A stretch of DNA of 64,000 bases. It comes from Spisula solida (Eukaryota > Mollusca > Bivalvia > Venerida > Mactridae). The DNA lies in contig OX365946.1 in assembly GCA_947247005.1 (NCBI GenBank), forward strand, positions 51,114,734-51,178,733. The letters run 5' to 3'. The notes under the pieces were generated by a model that was not told the origin of the DNA, searched no databases, and saw only the letters and a list, made by a program, of their open reading frames with translations. The position numbers were made by a program, and so were the translations under genes. Shown here piece by piece: positions 24,396 through 38,094 of this stretch; positions within the stretch are counted from its first letter, which is position 1; every line of letters starts with the position of its first letter.

Positions 24396-25321
24396 TGTGA
24401 ACAAGGTAATATACGAGTCATGTTAGCATTAAGAAGCTAAATACTTAAAATATATACGCTTGTATGTGAGGAGGATTCTAAGCTATGTTGTCAGTATTGG
24501 TGTTTCTCTATGATGTAACGTTAAGATCAATGTGAAGAAACGATACATCAATACATAAGTAAGTGTATTAATGCCTACAGTTCAAATCAATTATACGGTT
24601 CACATAATAACCGATCGCAAACCAGGCGATGGAAGAATATTATATTTAGAACATATCCGCAGATACAGATTGCGTGCTGAAAATCTGTTATATTTTCTCC
24701 CTTGGCTCTCATTTTGATATACTGTCTGCTTAAAAGTCAGACTCGTGTGTAGCAGAAACAATTTGATAGTAACCAGACAATTGCTAATATGTCATCCTAA
24801 TTGTGAAAACAACAACGGAGTATTGTAATGAAATGAAATGCATTCATTCGCATTAGTTTACAAGTTAATACTAATACGATTGTTTATACTAATTTACATC
24901 TGTTGATGGTGGATCTGTTATCAAATATTTTCGACAATTCATGCCAGATGGTTCCTATCGCAACGAGCGTATTCGAGGATTTTTACAATCTTTTCAATGC
25001 TTTGTCATTGCATATATCGCGGTTTATCCATTACTATTATTTTGAAAAAAGAATGCGTTTTGTGAACGTGTAACTTCTAAATTGAATGTATATTAATCAA
25101 TGTTAACTTAGAACGAACATAATCTTTTCTGTGACCTCTACACTGACATTTCTATTTACTTTTGAAAGCCATTTAGATATTTGGCAAATAGGCTGAAATC
25201 ATAATAATTATATTACTATTGCAATGTACATCGGGTTCTCTTTTCGTCATCCTCAATCTTCTTAATACATGTAAAATTGTCATAAACAAAAACGAGTTTT
25301 TATTCCTTGGTCATAGTTGTC

Positions 25322-25735
25322 CTATTCGCTCCTTACGAGTTCCGTACTAGATGACATTGGCGAACTCGTCGGGCGTCTGTACTAGGATCGAACGGATTTT
25401 CATCCCCGATTAAAACTTTTCACCTACCATCGGGATTATCAACGAGCTCGTACATATTTTGAAGTCGGGAAACGCTTGTACAGCCCCATACTGTGGAGAT
25501 CGTTCATAGCTTGAGAACTACTAGGATTGTCGAAGCTCGTGCGACTATCGCAGGATAATCTTATTGTCACCTACGAACTTCTTGGTAGCTCAACAGGTCC
25601 GTGATTTCCGTTCGAATATCGTATGATTTCATCCTCTGCAGATTGTATGGGGTCCGTACGAGCTGTGACCGGGTCATGCGATTGTACAAACACCGTTAGA
25701 ATTCTACATTTTGGACTCGTACGGACATTGTTAGC
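25322..25735 (+). repeat. dispersed repeat E, copy in unit 2
   Basis: A dense set of partly palindromic 'TCGTACGG/CCGTACGA'-like words with 'TTTCATCCTCTGCAGAT' and 'GGGGTCCGTACGAGCTGTGA'. It is shared with 35718-36130, 39150-39463, 8505-8700, and more distantly 49355-49775, which sits outside the equivalent position. That marks it as a dispersed family and not merely part of the unit. Confidence 0.6.
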
Positions 25736-26039
25736 TATTTGTGACCATATGCTTCAGTCTAATGGTGTTTCGCTTCCGCTCTAGCTAAACATAATGTAAA
25801 TTGCGCTTAGTTTAATGTATCCGACACGATAGTTTTCGATAACAGTTGGCAAAAATGTATAATCCATGTAAACATGAAAGCACCCGTTTATTATTATGAT
25901 ATACAATGACCTTTTTATATCTATAAAGATTGCGACTAAACACAGGCATAGAGGCATCAGACATTTTTTCTAGTTTCCCATTTCTGTCAATACATCCGTT
26001 TAAAACGGATGGTTGGATTGGAAATGAATGCTACTTGCG

Positions 26040-26950
26040 TTATTTTTGGTGTAAAACATTTCAAAAAATAAATAAAATTGAGGATTTTTTTATCAGCGGA
26101 CCACTATGTGATTTATAATCATATTTTATCAAAAATCATTGCGATAGAATTATAGTAATTTGTCGTAAAATATATCATAAAATTGTATAAGCTTTTATTC
26201 AAGAAAAAATATTTTGGGAGAAAATTTACGAACTATAAACTACAATCATGGTCATTTATCAAAAAACTACAATAGTCATTTATTAGAGTATTCGTTAATA
26301 ATTTACCGCGATGGGTTACAGGCCCTTAATGACAGAAACATGGAAATGAGAAATGTATTTGTATGGGGGGAAAATTACAAACTATAAACAAAAGAGGATT
26401 TTTGGAATCGGCCGACTACAATGTCATTTATAATCATATTGTATTTAAAATCATTGTAATATGATTGTTGTAACTTGTAGTATAACATAACATAATATTA
26501 TGTAAATTTCTGTTCAAGATACGATATTTTGGGGTACATTCTTACAAAAAATATACTAAAATAGTGATTTTTGGAATCATTTTCCTGCTATACCATTATT
26601 TATGTTATTTGATAAATAAATCAGTATGATAGACACATGTTGGCTATCCTCTTAAGATATTGATAATCTAGTTTCAAAATCGTGTTTCTCTTCAGTTTGT
26701 GTTGAGGTAAAACGTAACAACATACATGTATAAGTAAAGATGAGGATTTTTGGAATCAGCGAACCACCGTGTCATTTATAATCGTATTTTATCAACAATC
26801 ATTTCAATAGGATTTTGGTAATTTGTAGTAAAATAAATCATAAAATTATATATTATTAAGCTTTTATTCAAGATAAAATATTTTTGGGGTGAAATCTTAC
26901 AACATTTTAACAAAATAGTGGTTTTATGAATCTGTTCACTGCAAGCAGTT
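26040..26950. repeat. satellite D block 2
   Basis: Begins at the exact end of unit 2 and parallels 18210-19110 with small indels. It continues into the same family F fragment near 27205. Confidence 0.75.
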
Positions 26951-27204
26951 ACACATGTAATCAATCACTATGATGGGCCCATGTTGTCTTATCCCCTAAA
27001 GATATAAACAAATTCTACAATCTCACGTGTAAAATGTACATAAATATAATAGAAAATGCTATCTACAAGGTTTTTCACAATTGTATTTGAAAATGAAGCA
27101 TTTTGATACGTACATACTGAGTGCAAGTTTACTTCATCAAAACTGTAGTGTCAGACAATTATGTATTTTAGGTACAGGTACATAAAGATAATAGAAATTC
27201 GAAC

Positions 27205-27287
27205 AGGGAAACAACACTCAACTCAACCAGTCGAGAATGAAAAACATAAAAAAACATCACACACCAACCACAAGCACACGGCATCAT
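27205..27287 (+). repeat. family F fragment after satellite D block 2
   Basis: Same sequence as 19314-19390. The homology to block 1 ends here, at 'CACGGCATCA'. Confidence 0.55.
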
Positions 27288-27290
27288 GCC

Positions 27291-29221
27291 TAACACATTC
27301 ATGTTAATAAATACACAAAAAGTGAGATTATTTGGTTCGTAGTCGTATGTAGTACAGTCTTGTTCATGTATATCAGCATATTTTATCCTGATTTTGTAGA
27401 GTTGTAAAAGTCAATATTTTGGTGTAAACCCCTACAATTTTAGTTTATAATATATAAACTGTCCAATTAGCCTGGTATAGTAGTTCCGAACAGTATAATT
27501 TAGTTACTCCTTACACACTACGGTATGATACCAGGCAGGATCCTGACAGGTGGTCAGATAATTCAAAAAGCACGTTCACGTGTAATATCTCTACAACATG
27601 AATACAGCAAAAGTCTATGTTTTTTATGAAGTTTGCTCTTTTACTATTTTACATTTTGTACATTCTTTGATGTAGAGTATACTTTACCAAACATAATTTT
27701 ACTATCCAGACAAGGGTTGGGGTACATCCACCTTGTGACTATTATAAAATAAGCATTATGATATCAATGATCTTATATGACCTGTTAAATGTCATCTCGT
27801 GATAAAACATATAAACATACTAAATATAGCCACTCATCCAAATATTATTGTCTCACCTTGAGCACAAAATACTTAGATACTTATCTAGTCAGTGGAAACA
27901 ACAGCGCTTACGATATTCAACCAATTATAAATACACTGAAGGAACTCACTACACGTAAAACATTGCTAGTACTAAATCACATAAATTAAGTAATACACGT
28001 CTAAAATTGAGATACTTTGACATTCGAACAGGAACATTGAAACGAATTATATCATTTTAAGGGTACAGCTAAAGAGGATGTATCATGTCTTGTCAATTGG
28101 TAGAAACGTTTACTGAACGAGTTCTGGAAAGTTTATTAAGCGAGCCTCTGTCATACATATAACATTTATACACACAAATACACATATTTACTTTTTTAAA
28201 ACATGTTATAGTATAAATATGGGCACTTTGAGGTAAAACAAAATCACTGAGTAAATAATATGAAAACACTCTGCGTGTAATAGCGGTTATATTTTCATTC
28301 ATTTGATGTGAAATTAGAAATTATTACTTAGGTTACCTGTACTCATTTATAATGAGTGTTTGTATTGCCTGGGACTACACATATCTCCTTTTACTGATAT
28401 ATTGGGAATAAATTAATCATTCTTGACTAAATTTGTGAAGATTATTCAAGTGAGAGATTCAGGGCCCATCTGTGCGACCTTGCAATATGGAATGCGACGT
28501 CACTGCCAAATTTGGAAAAAGGGGAGATAATCAGTCATAATAGTACAAAGCGTATCTTGATAACCTATGTTTTAGTTTAATTTTTAGATACAGTACACTT
28601 TAATCAACATCCTTAGCTAAAAATAAATTACGAAAAGACTAGAAATTATGGGAAAAACATATCTGTAAAATGTACTTATTTGGCCTTTTTTGCACCTTTT
28701 TAACGCCATTTTACCGCAAAGTGCATTGCAAAGAAACACAATAACGACGTAATTGACTGCACCTAAAATAATACTCGTAACGCGTCAATGTCGTCGAAGT
28801 TTATATTGCCTGTACTTTTATGTATATAATATGCAAATGTAAGTACACTTTCGTTATTAGAATACTTTTTTCCGCGCAGATATTGCGTCACTTTACGCAA
28901 TTTCACTAAGAAGGTTATTATGATATAGGGGGACAATAATGACGTCATAGCGCATAAAGTTGTACCGTAACCTATCTTTTTATTTAATTTTTGAATTGCG
29001 TTTACTTGTATCAACAAAATGAGCAAAAAGATTATATATCAGTCATCCAGGTCGTTTCAGAGCTAAGGTTAATTAGTTAGGCCCCGGACAAAAATATCGG
29101 ACGGAACGACGGGATGACGGACGGACGGACGGACAAAGCGGCAACTATATGCTCCCCCGAATTTTCGGGGAGCAGAAAAAATGCGGTGCGGGCGGCGCCA
29201 GTCATATTTAGTCATTACAAA
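27291..29221 (+). repeat. left part of unit 3, absent before unit 2
   Basis: About 27840-28000 matches 2876-3080 and 47390-47540. About 28010-28300 matches 47597-47800 ('TCTGTCATACATATAACA'). So this is ancestral unit sequence that is missing between satellite D block 1 and unit 2. About 28455-28475 resembles the 'GATTCAGGGCC' end of the pearl-like elements. No gene recognised. Confidence 0.6.
29081..29183 (-). mobile_element. pearl-like element fragment with terminal hairpin
   Basis: A (GACG)n tract at about 29115-29135, then 'AACTATATGCTCCCCCGA'. 29151-29173 is a near-perfect hairpin (GCTCCCCCGA / TCGGGGAGC). A hairpin close to one end plus a tetranucleotide tract fits Helentron-derived non-autonomous elements. 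It is the reverse orientation of the kind of element at 858-1300. Confidence 0.55.
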
Positions 29222-29717
29222 GTTATTTAAAATGCTCTTACTAACTTAGAATGTAAATAACATCCTGCATTTTGAGTGCTTCGCTTCGCCTTTTTAATAA
29301 TTAAAAACTACTAAATATGTTTTAACTATAAGAACTTAATTACATATTCGTTATACTAACCTGTATACAAGACGTTATAAGAAAGTTATGTGATCTATAG
29401 CTTCTCAGATAAGACATGATAATTTGTAACATAACCTGACCAAGTACCTCTAACTTTTAGCTAAAAGTTGTTACAAACCTCCACATGACTTCGTACAGTA
29501 ATAATGTTTTCACGGAATTTCTCGTACTCTTTGTAAGTAATAAAAAAGATTCGGTATGCGTTCCGAATACAAATCATTACAATTTCGCAATAAATTTTGA
29601 TATACGAGAGGTGACCAGAATTAACCGCTGTGTCATGTTTAGATAGGAAAGTTTGCAGTGATGAACATTAAAATGTAACTGTAATAGGAATGGTACTCAG
29701 GAGATATTGTAGGCATA

Positions 29718-30951
29718 CACTTGACGAATGTTCTAAGTACACACTTTTAGAACTAGAATAAATCAGGAACATAATCATCTCAACTCAATAAAACTGTTAA
29801 GATAGCATATGTTGGTGATTGTCTGTAATACAGAAGAAGAAAAACCAAGATCTACGTGAAAATTATTGATGCGTGACAAAAATGACAAAATCACATTTTT
29901 CTCGTGCTCACACCTCAAATATGTGTAAATTTGTTTAAATCATTTCACACACGATTAATATTCGACCCCCAAATATAAAACCATAAAAATAGTTCGTATC
30001 ATTTGACGCAAATGACGCATGAGGAGTGCGCAAGTGCGACATGAATGCTTGAAATTAGCATGCCAATAAGACTGGTAAGATTTAATTCATTAATTGGCTG
30101 TTTTGGGGTTCTTAGCAAATGCACAAACTTTTTATTATTGTTGTTGCATTGAATTCTCGAAAAAGCTGCATGTTTCTATTGACTCGATTTAAAATTGAGA
30201 CGTCACATGGCGTCATTTACATTGAGTCCTTAAATTCGTCAAAACACGTATATGATAACATCTGACTGATGGTTGTATCACTCAAAGATTGTGAAATAAT
30301 GTGGAATCGTTGAATTCAACAGAATAAGTCCATTTATTTGTATGGAACAATTTGAAGTTGAGCATGGAAGTAACTTTCAATAAGCATTTGTCATCCGAAT
30401 TACTACTACAATTTAACAAAAACTCACTATTTTCGATCAATCATGTATTTTGTAAGATATGAGCACATTCTCATCACATGGAATTTGATTTTGATGCACT
30501 TTCCTATTTAGGTTGCACGACTGAATGCCCGCCTGGTAGCCCGGACCAAAACCCGATATAATACGTCTGGGATAAGTTGGGGCGACGCATCCGAGCTCGA
30601 CGGTAACACCAGAACGTACAGGAACTCACAAAGAACCCTTTACTAGAATGGAATGCACTCAAGCAGCAATTGGTACACATCATTATCAATTTAATGCCTC
30701 AGAGGATGTCAGGCTATCATCAGGGCAGACGGTGGTCATACATAATATTGATGTGCGACTTTGTTGTTTTAAGCAGTGAACTAAATGGTCATTTTCTAGT
30801 ATGTTGTTATTATATTTCAGAATGGTGATTAACTACACTTGATAGACAATAGTTTCCTGATTCCAATGGTATATTCGATTCACTGATAGGTCTAATACTT
30901 TTCCTGTTAAATGAAAATTACAAAGTGTGTACTTAGAACATTCGACTAGTG
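29718..30951 (+). mobile_element. decayed Tc1/mariner element
   Basis: Inverted ends of about 30 bp start CACTTGACGAATGTTC on the left and CACTAGTCGAATGTTC on the right (reverse complement), both continuing TAAGTACACACTTT. TA flanks both sides (29716-29717 and 30952-30953), the hallmark Tc1/mariner target. The matching site in unit 2 (about 20530, 'TAGGCAGATTGTTGC') is empty, with GA where TA is expected. Length 1234 bp is close to an intact Tc1-like element, but the transposase is ruined. Confidence 0.9.
30529..30735 (+). pseudogene. Tc1-like transposase, C-terminal remnant
   Basis: In frame from 30529 the sequence reads PPGSPDQNPI, a TAA stop, then YVWDKLGRRIRARR, and after another stop VQELT.NPLLEWNALKQQ, ending near MPQRM.GYHQGRRW. 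This follows the Tc1 pattern 'SPDLNPIE..WD.LGRR.R'. The stop codon replaces the position of the third catalytic acidic residue (the Glu of DD34E), so the enzyme is dead. I could not find the DNA-binding domain or the first two catalytic Asp motifs in the preceding 800 bases. Confidence 0.85.
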
Positions 30952-31208
30952 TATTGTTGCTTTGTAACGTGGTATAGTCATCGTAAGCTTCAATAAATCA
31001 TTTATGTAGTAGAAATGCGTTTACTGTACAAGAAATAGCATGTTTGATTGCACCAGTAGGCGATATTAAAATAAGGCGCGCAAACCGAAACTGTGAGCAT
31101 AACAGTGAACCCAATTCTCAGTAAGTAGATTAGATGCCTACAAATAATCCAGTGCAATATCGTGGAAGTATTAGATTTCAAATTAAGAAATCATGAATAC
31201 GTAGCTGA

Positions 31209-31338
31209 GCTTTGTTGCGTAATAAAATATAGGCACGTGCTTGGGTGCGTAATAAACAAATCACGAGTGCATAGCATGAGTGATATAATGTACGCATTCA
31301 AACGAGTGCCTATATTTTATAACACAACAAAACAAAGC
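31209..31338. mobile_element. 130-bp fold-back element, unit 3 copy
   Basis: Same inverted structure as 20791-20920, with a few substitutions. Confidence 0.6.
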
Positions 31339-34300
31339 TTCCTATTTTATATTTCGATTCTTACATCGCCAATGCTCTGCAATTTATAGCACAACATGAC
31401 AGGTTGACGTCAAACTACTTTCTTTTCCTAGGAACGTTACCGTCACCGTAACGTCATTTGTCATAGTATATGGCGTTAAACGTAACGTCATCAATCAGCT
31501 ATGTTTTATCCCAGTAATAAAAATTGGTAAGCTCAATATACACAAAGAAGGCATTTCTCACGTGCTATGTTAGAATACAAAGTAATGTACACCTCGCTAC
31601 ATTAGTACCCTTGTACAAAACCCAGTGCAAGTTAAATTAGAGATCATCAGTCGTTTTTACATTGCCAGGGAGAGAAATGCTCAAAACATTTTAATCAAGA
31701 TGGTCGATAACTTGTTTGTAAATACAAAAGTATTCTGATTGAAAACACGAGTAATAGTATTACTATCGGAAGAAGTTACATTTTTGAGAAGTCAACCTCA
31801 CAATACGTTAATCAACCTCACAATACGTATGTGTTCGCTTTTATTTTATACCACCCTTGCAAATGATCATATTTCAGAAACATTACAACTGTCGCCACGC
31901 CATTGTGTTCCTGACATAATACTCTGATCCGTTAATTGGCAGGTTTTTAAATCTCGAGTAATGCCAATAGTACGTGATATAATGTTTTAAAAGTTCGTTA
32001 AAGTCGTAAAAAGTGCGGTATTGTCAAGTAACCTTCATAAGGTGTATAAGAATTGATTCCGAGCTAAATTATTAATAGGAAATATTGCTATTTAATATAT
32101 ACCAGTCAAAATAGAAACATCTACTAAAGAATAGTGTTTTTTGCGCCTGCTATAACTCAATTACCTCTTAATATTTTAAGCATTTTTGCTGACAAATAGA
32201 AACACATAGAAAGTAATGCTATCATAAATAAATGTAGCTTGTAAATGCCAACAGCCGATGGCATGTAATCTGTGTTTTATTCTTGATTTGGCTGATTGGA
32301 ACAAAACACGGGAAATATACAAACAAGTCATGCGCTATTGACACCTGTGGTCTCCAATTAACAGAACGTTCGTCGTTGTTAAGATATTTCGGTAACAAAT
32401 GGTGTTTCTGTACGTCTGTAAAAAATAAAACATATATACGAAGTCTCTGAGTTCTAGTAGCTGTAATATTGTCACTTTATGAGGCAATACGTTTTATGTA
32501 TACGTTTCTTGTTTGCTTGGTATACGTATGTTACTCTATATGGAAGTGTTTCTAACGTTGCATCTAATGTGTTCATACTTACTATATTTATTTTAAAGAT
32601 ATCTGCGGGTATATAGAAACGATTATTAGTACATGTTTTTACAATTAGATAGCATACATATTGAATTACACTTAAAGACATAATGTATGCAATGTACAAA
32701 GTCGTGTGTCTTTAATAACATTTCGCCAGGCGGGCTAGACAACATTGCATTCGTTATGCTGCTTCAGGATTTGGTGATTTATATATAAATAACACCTCAC
32801 TATGCTGACCAATAAGCAGCACATCACGAAAGAAATAGGAAAGGCACCAGCACAAACAAAAGACATAAGAAAATACCCTGCACATACACGTACAAAAGGT
32901 CTAAGGATAGACACAGTTCATACAAAAGGAACAAACATAAAACAAACGGACTGTCGCAAGTGAAACCGTCTCCAAATATGACAGGACAATTCATGACGGC
33001 TACTGTAGCCAGATTACTTGATAAATACTAGACCAGTGTACCGTACGTATCAGCGCATACGAAAAATTCAATGACAAACAAGCATATAGATAAAGTCCTA
33101 CGTCGACCGAATTAAGGATTGATACTTCGATATATGAAAACATTAAATGAGTACGAAAACTTTATATTAAGCATAATAGTATATAAGTAGAATAAAACTT
33201 AGTTCACCATGTAATGTACAAGGTAATAAAATTGTGTTTGGTTTGTCAATCTGAAATGAGTAAATTACATACGGTATACATGTACGTGTTCAGTTGAATT
33301 TCACTGGATTAACAAATTGTATGTTTGTCCTGGAGACTTTTTATTGGATTTTACTGGATTAAACAAGTATATGTTTGTCCTGGAGACTTTTGAATTATTG
33401 ATACTTGACCGCGAGCAGAAAATAAACTACGAGCTAACACGATTGTAGGCGTTAAACAACATTAGCCCAATATGAATAACACAAGGAGTAAAATAATTGG
33501 CACTAAGCATCCAAAACGCGGACCCGTGGTAATCTTTACAGATAACACTTAATAATGATCATCAGTACCATTTGTAACTATGAAACACCAATTAGTAGTA
33601 CATGTAATAATGGTTTGATCTTATTCTAATTAACGTTGCATCCACATACCGAATTACCATAACCTTTTGAAAAGTAATAAAATTGTCACATGCACTAGGC
33701 AGTGATGTTTTTGTGCTAGAGCTATTTGAGCCGCACTGCGTACGATTCACTCCTACAATAAGCTCCGTTTTTATAAGATATATACAGAAACACCAGCAGT
33801 AAATGGCATTTAAATACATTGCTAGAGGTTTTTTTGAAGTTTGAATTCTCATTTTAGATGCACCATTGCTGAAAGATTTTTCAACATGCGAATGGTTGCA
33901 TTTCGGGTAAGTGAATTATTGCTTGTTGGGGTTGACTGTACCTAGCGATATATACTGTTCGATGGTATTTATTCGATCGAATGAAATGTGTTTTTCTGAA
34001 GTTGAAAAATATGATTATAAACAGATACACCATGAACTGGTATCTAGAGGATTATAAATACTATCCTACTCTGATCTAGGTTGACATTGATATAGGACTG
34101 ATGATGGCATTTATATCCCTATTTCAAGCGAGGAATTGTTATTCACACATTATTTCTATTTATGCCATTAGGCTACATTCCAAACACGTCTTGCATAATT
34201 TTAGAGTATCACATTTACATTGGTTAACAGAATTAGAATCTCAGAGAGTAATAAGCGGTAGTCTCCGAATTCTGAAATGTTTTTTTTTTGCTGAAGCCGA

Positions 34301-35717
34301 GTTGTAGTGATTAATCTGTGTAAACAGTATCCTGTAAAATAATAAATATTCGTGGGGAATTTAAGTTCGTCGATGACCTCAAACACGAATTAAAAGTTAA
34401 ACCAAATGATATGCCAAATTTACAGAGGCTGCCATACTTGCTTTCGAGTTCAGTCAGGTTATAAGAAGTTTACTCGCATATGTCAACATGTAATAATACA
34501 CATATTATATTTGTTAGATGTTTGAATGATTTCCAGTAGTTTGTGTGAATGTTGACCTTGACATTTTTCATGAAATCCGAAATCCTTGAAATTATGTCCT
34601 CACGAAATGTTATTTTTCTCAAAACCTCGAACGTTTGCCGCATTGAAATGATTTTACTGTAATACTGTTTAAACCAGAAATAACGCACTCATACCACACA
34701 CAGGTTTCCTACAAGTACCAGGAGACATCGTCTTGCTTCTGGGAGGACATCGAATGGTGTCCGGGTGATTTGTGAACAAGGTAATATACGAGTCATGTTA
34801 GTATTAAGAAGCTAAATACTTAAAATATATACGCTTGTATGTGAGGAGGATGCTAAGCTATGTTGTCAGTATTGGTGTTTCTCTATGATGTAACGTTAAG
34901 ATCAATGTGAAGAAATGATACATCAATACATAAGTAAGTGTATTAATGCCTACAGTTCAAATCAATTATACGGTTCACATAATAACCGATCACAAACCAG
35001 GCGATGGAAGAATATTATATTTAGAACATATTCGCAGATACCGATTGCGTGCTGAAAATCTGTTATATTTTCTCCCTTGGCTCTCATTTTGATATACATT
35101 GTACTGTCTGCTTAAAAGTCAGACTCGTGTGTAGCAGAAACAATTTGATAGTAACCAGACAATTGCTAATATGTCATCCTAATTGTAAAAACAACAACGG
35201 AGTATTGTAATGAAATGAAATGCATTCATTCGCATTAGTTTACAAGTTAATACTAATACGATTGTTTATACTAATTTACATCTGTTGATGGTGGATCTGT
35301 TATCAAATAGTTTCGACAATTCATGCCAGATGGTTCCTATCGCAACGAGCGTATTCGAGGATTTTTACAATCTTTTCAATGCTTTATCATTGCATATATC
35401 GCGGTTTATCCATTACTATTATTTTGAAATAAAGAATGCGTTTTGTGAACGTGTAACTTCTAGTTTGAATGTATATTAATCAATGTTAACTTAGTACGAA
35501 CAGGTTAATAAACCATGACATAATCTTTTCTGTGGCCTCTACACTGACATTTCTATTTACTTTTGAAAGCCATTTAGATATTTGGCAAATAGGCTGAAAT
35601 CATAATAATTATATTACTATTGCAATGTACATCGGGTTCTCTTTTCGTCACCCTCAATCTTCTTAATACATGTAAAATTGTCATAAACAAAAACGAGTTT
35701 TTATTCCTTGGTCATAG

Positions 35718-36130
35718 TTGTCCTATTCGCTCCTTACGAGCTCCGTACTAGATGACATTGGCGAACTCGTCGGGCGTCTGTACTAGGATCGAACGGATTT
35801 TCATCCCCGATTAAAACTTTTTACCTACCATCGGGATTATCAACGAGCTCGTAAATATTTTGAAGTCGGGAAACGCTTGTACAGCCCCGTACTGTGGAGA
35901 TCGTTCATAGTTTGAGAACTACTAGGATTGTCGAAGCTCGTGCGACTATCGCAGGATAATCTTATTGTCACCTACGAACTTCTTGGTAGCTCAACTGGTC
36001 CGTGATTTCCGTTCGGATATCGTATGATTTCATCCTCTGCAGATTGTATGGGGTCCGTACGAGCTGTGACCGGGTCATGCGATTGTACAAACTCCGTTAG
36101 AATTCTACATTTTGGACTCGTAGGGACATT
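35718..36130 (+). repeat. dispersed repeat E, copy in unit 3
   Basis: Near-identical to 25322-25735, with scattered substitutions such as GAGTTCCG to GAGCTCCG. Confidence 0.6.
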
Positions 36131-36439
36131 GTTAGCTATTTGTGACCATATGCTTCAGTGTAATGGTGTTTCGCTTCCGCTCTAGCTAAACATAATGTAA
36201 AATGCGCTTAGTTTAATGTATCCGACACGATAGTTTTCGATAACAGTTGGCAAAAATGTATAATCCATGTAAACATGAATAACCCGTTTATTATTATGTT
36301 ATACAATGACCTTTTTATATCTATAAAGATTGCGACTAAACACAGGCATAGAGGCATCAGACATTTTTTCTAGTTTCCCATTTGTGTCAATGCATCCGTT
36401 TAAAACGGATGGTTGGATTGGAAATGAATGCTACTTGCG

Positions 36440-36740
36440 TTATTTTTGGTGTAAAACATTTCAGAAAATGAATAAAATTGAGGATTTTTTTATCAGCGGA
36501 CCCCTATGTGATTTATAATCATATTTTATCAAAAATCATTGCGATAGAATTATAGTAATTTGTCGTAAAATATATCATAAAATTGTATAAGCTTTTATTC
36601 AAGAAAAAATATTTTGGAAGAAAATTTACGAACTATAAACTACAATGGTCGTTTATCAAAAAACTACAATAGTCATTTATTAGAGTATTCGTTAATAATT
36701 TACCGCGATGGGTTACAGGCCCTTAATGACAGAAACATGG
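36440..36740. repeat. satellite D block 3, truncated
   Basis: Matches the first 300 bases of block 2. It ends at 'GACAGAAACATGG', where unit 4 sequence resembling 33744 onward begins. A deletion joined the satellite to the middle of the next unit. Confidence 0.75.
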
Positions 36741-38094
36741 TTACGATTCACTCCTACAATTAGCTCCGTTTTTATAAGATATATACAGAAACACCAGCAG
36801 TAAATGGCATTAAAATGCATTGCTAGAGGTTTTTTGCAGTTTGAATTCTCATTTTAGATGCACCATTGCTGAAATATTTTTCAACACGCATTTGGTTGCA
36901 TTTCGGGTAAGTGCATTATTGCTTGTTGGGGTTGACTGTACCTAGCGATATATACTGTTCGATGGTATTTATTCGATCGAATGAAATGTGTTTTTCTAAA
37001 GTTGAAAAAATATGATTATAAACAGATACACCATTAACTGGTATCTAGAGGATTATAAATACTATCCTACTCTGATCTAGGTTGACATTGATATAGGACT
37101 GATGATGGCATTTATATCCCTATTTCAAGCGAGGAATTGTTATTCACACATTATTTCTATTTATGCCATTAGGCTACATTCCAAACACGTCTTGCATAAT
37201 TTTAGAGTATCACATTTACATTGGTTAACAGAATTAGAATCTCAGAGAGTAATAAACGGTAGTCTCAGAATTCTGATATGTTTTTTTTTGCTGAAGCCGA
37301 GTTGTCGTGATTGATCTGTGTAAACAGTATCCTGTAAAATAATAAATATTCGTGGGGAATTTAAGTTCGTCGATGACCTCAAACACGAATTAAAAGTTAA
37401 ACCAAATGATATGCCAAATTTACAGAGGCTGCCATACTTGCTTTCGAGTTCAGTCAGGTTATAAGAAGTTTACTTGCATATGTCAACATGTAATAATACA
37501 CATATTATGTTTGTTAGATGTTTGAATGATGTCCAGTAGTTTGTGTGAATGTTGACCTTGACATTTTTCATGAAATCCGAAATCCTTGAAATTATGTCCT
37601 CACGAAATGTTATATTTCTCAAAACCTCGAACGTTTGCCGCATTGAAATGATTTTACAGTAATACTGTTTAAACCAGAAATAACGCACTCTTACCACACA
37701 CAGGTTTCCTACAAGTACCAGGAGATACGAGAAATGTGTATGTGGTACAAGGTGTTGTGGAGTGTCTGATCAACTCATAGTTTGACGTCGATTGTTTCAA
37801 ACAACTGAAATATTGTACAAATAGTTTACATTTTCGATCGATTTGACCCATCATAGAGTTTGACTTTGACCCTGTTGTCTTTCACGTACATCCAAAAGAG
37901 TATACATACACGTAATTAGATAAAGGTTGTGTCACAAGAGCTAACAACCTAATACATTGAACACTATCGAAATTTATCCTTCATTCCTAGGGGTTATGAG
38001 AGAAGAGAAGCAAGCTTTCCCTGTTTTATGCTAAGCGTCAGAAATACATTGCTTATCGACTACCACACACTGTCAAGACATCCGGTTCACATCG

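Larger units (their letters stand above)
19395..26039 (+). repeat. segmental duplication unit 2 (no receptor exons)
   Basis: Nearly identical over long runs to 29222-36439 (unit 3), and from about 22670 also to 36870-39770 (unit 4). It differs by clean events: a 645-bp insertion at 19831, absence of the Tc1-like element found in unit 3, a deletion of about 715 bp relative to 33170-33890, and a longer minisatellite at 23880-24395. At 26039/26040 it stops abruptly and satellite D begins. It holds no recognisable gene; short open frames conserved between units reflect recent copying. Confidence 0.85.
29222..36439 (+). repeat. segmental duplication unit 3 (main body)
   Basis: Collinear with unit 2 and ending at the same base in satellite D, so the unit-D junction was itself copied. 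Private events are the Tc1-like insertion (29718-30951), loss of most of the minisatellite by a junction at about 34725, and a local duplication of about 58 bp near 33290-33390 ('GTATGTTTGTCCTGGAGACT' motif twice). No recognisable host gene. Confidence 0.85.

Noticed and set aside
23860..24421. Three overlapping frames of 143-171 codons encoding repetitive Arg/Ser/Asp-rich proteins
   Set aside because: They arise because the minisatellite periods (78 and 24) are multiples of three; frames are open on both strands and vanish in sister units with fewer repeats.
22873..37314. A 68-70-codon frame (starts MMAFISLFQARNCYSHI) intact in three units, and a 72-75-codon minus frame beside it
   Set aside because: Conservation reflects recent duplication of the whole unit, including non-coding DNA. 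The older copies at about 5870 and 53410 do not keep the frames, and there is no domain or splice signal.
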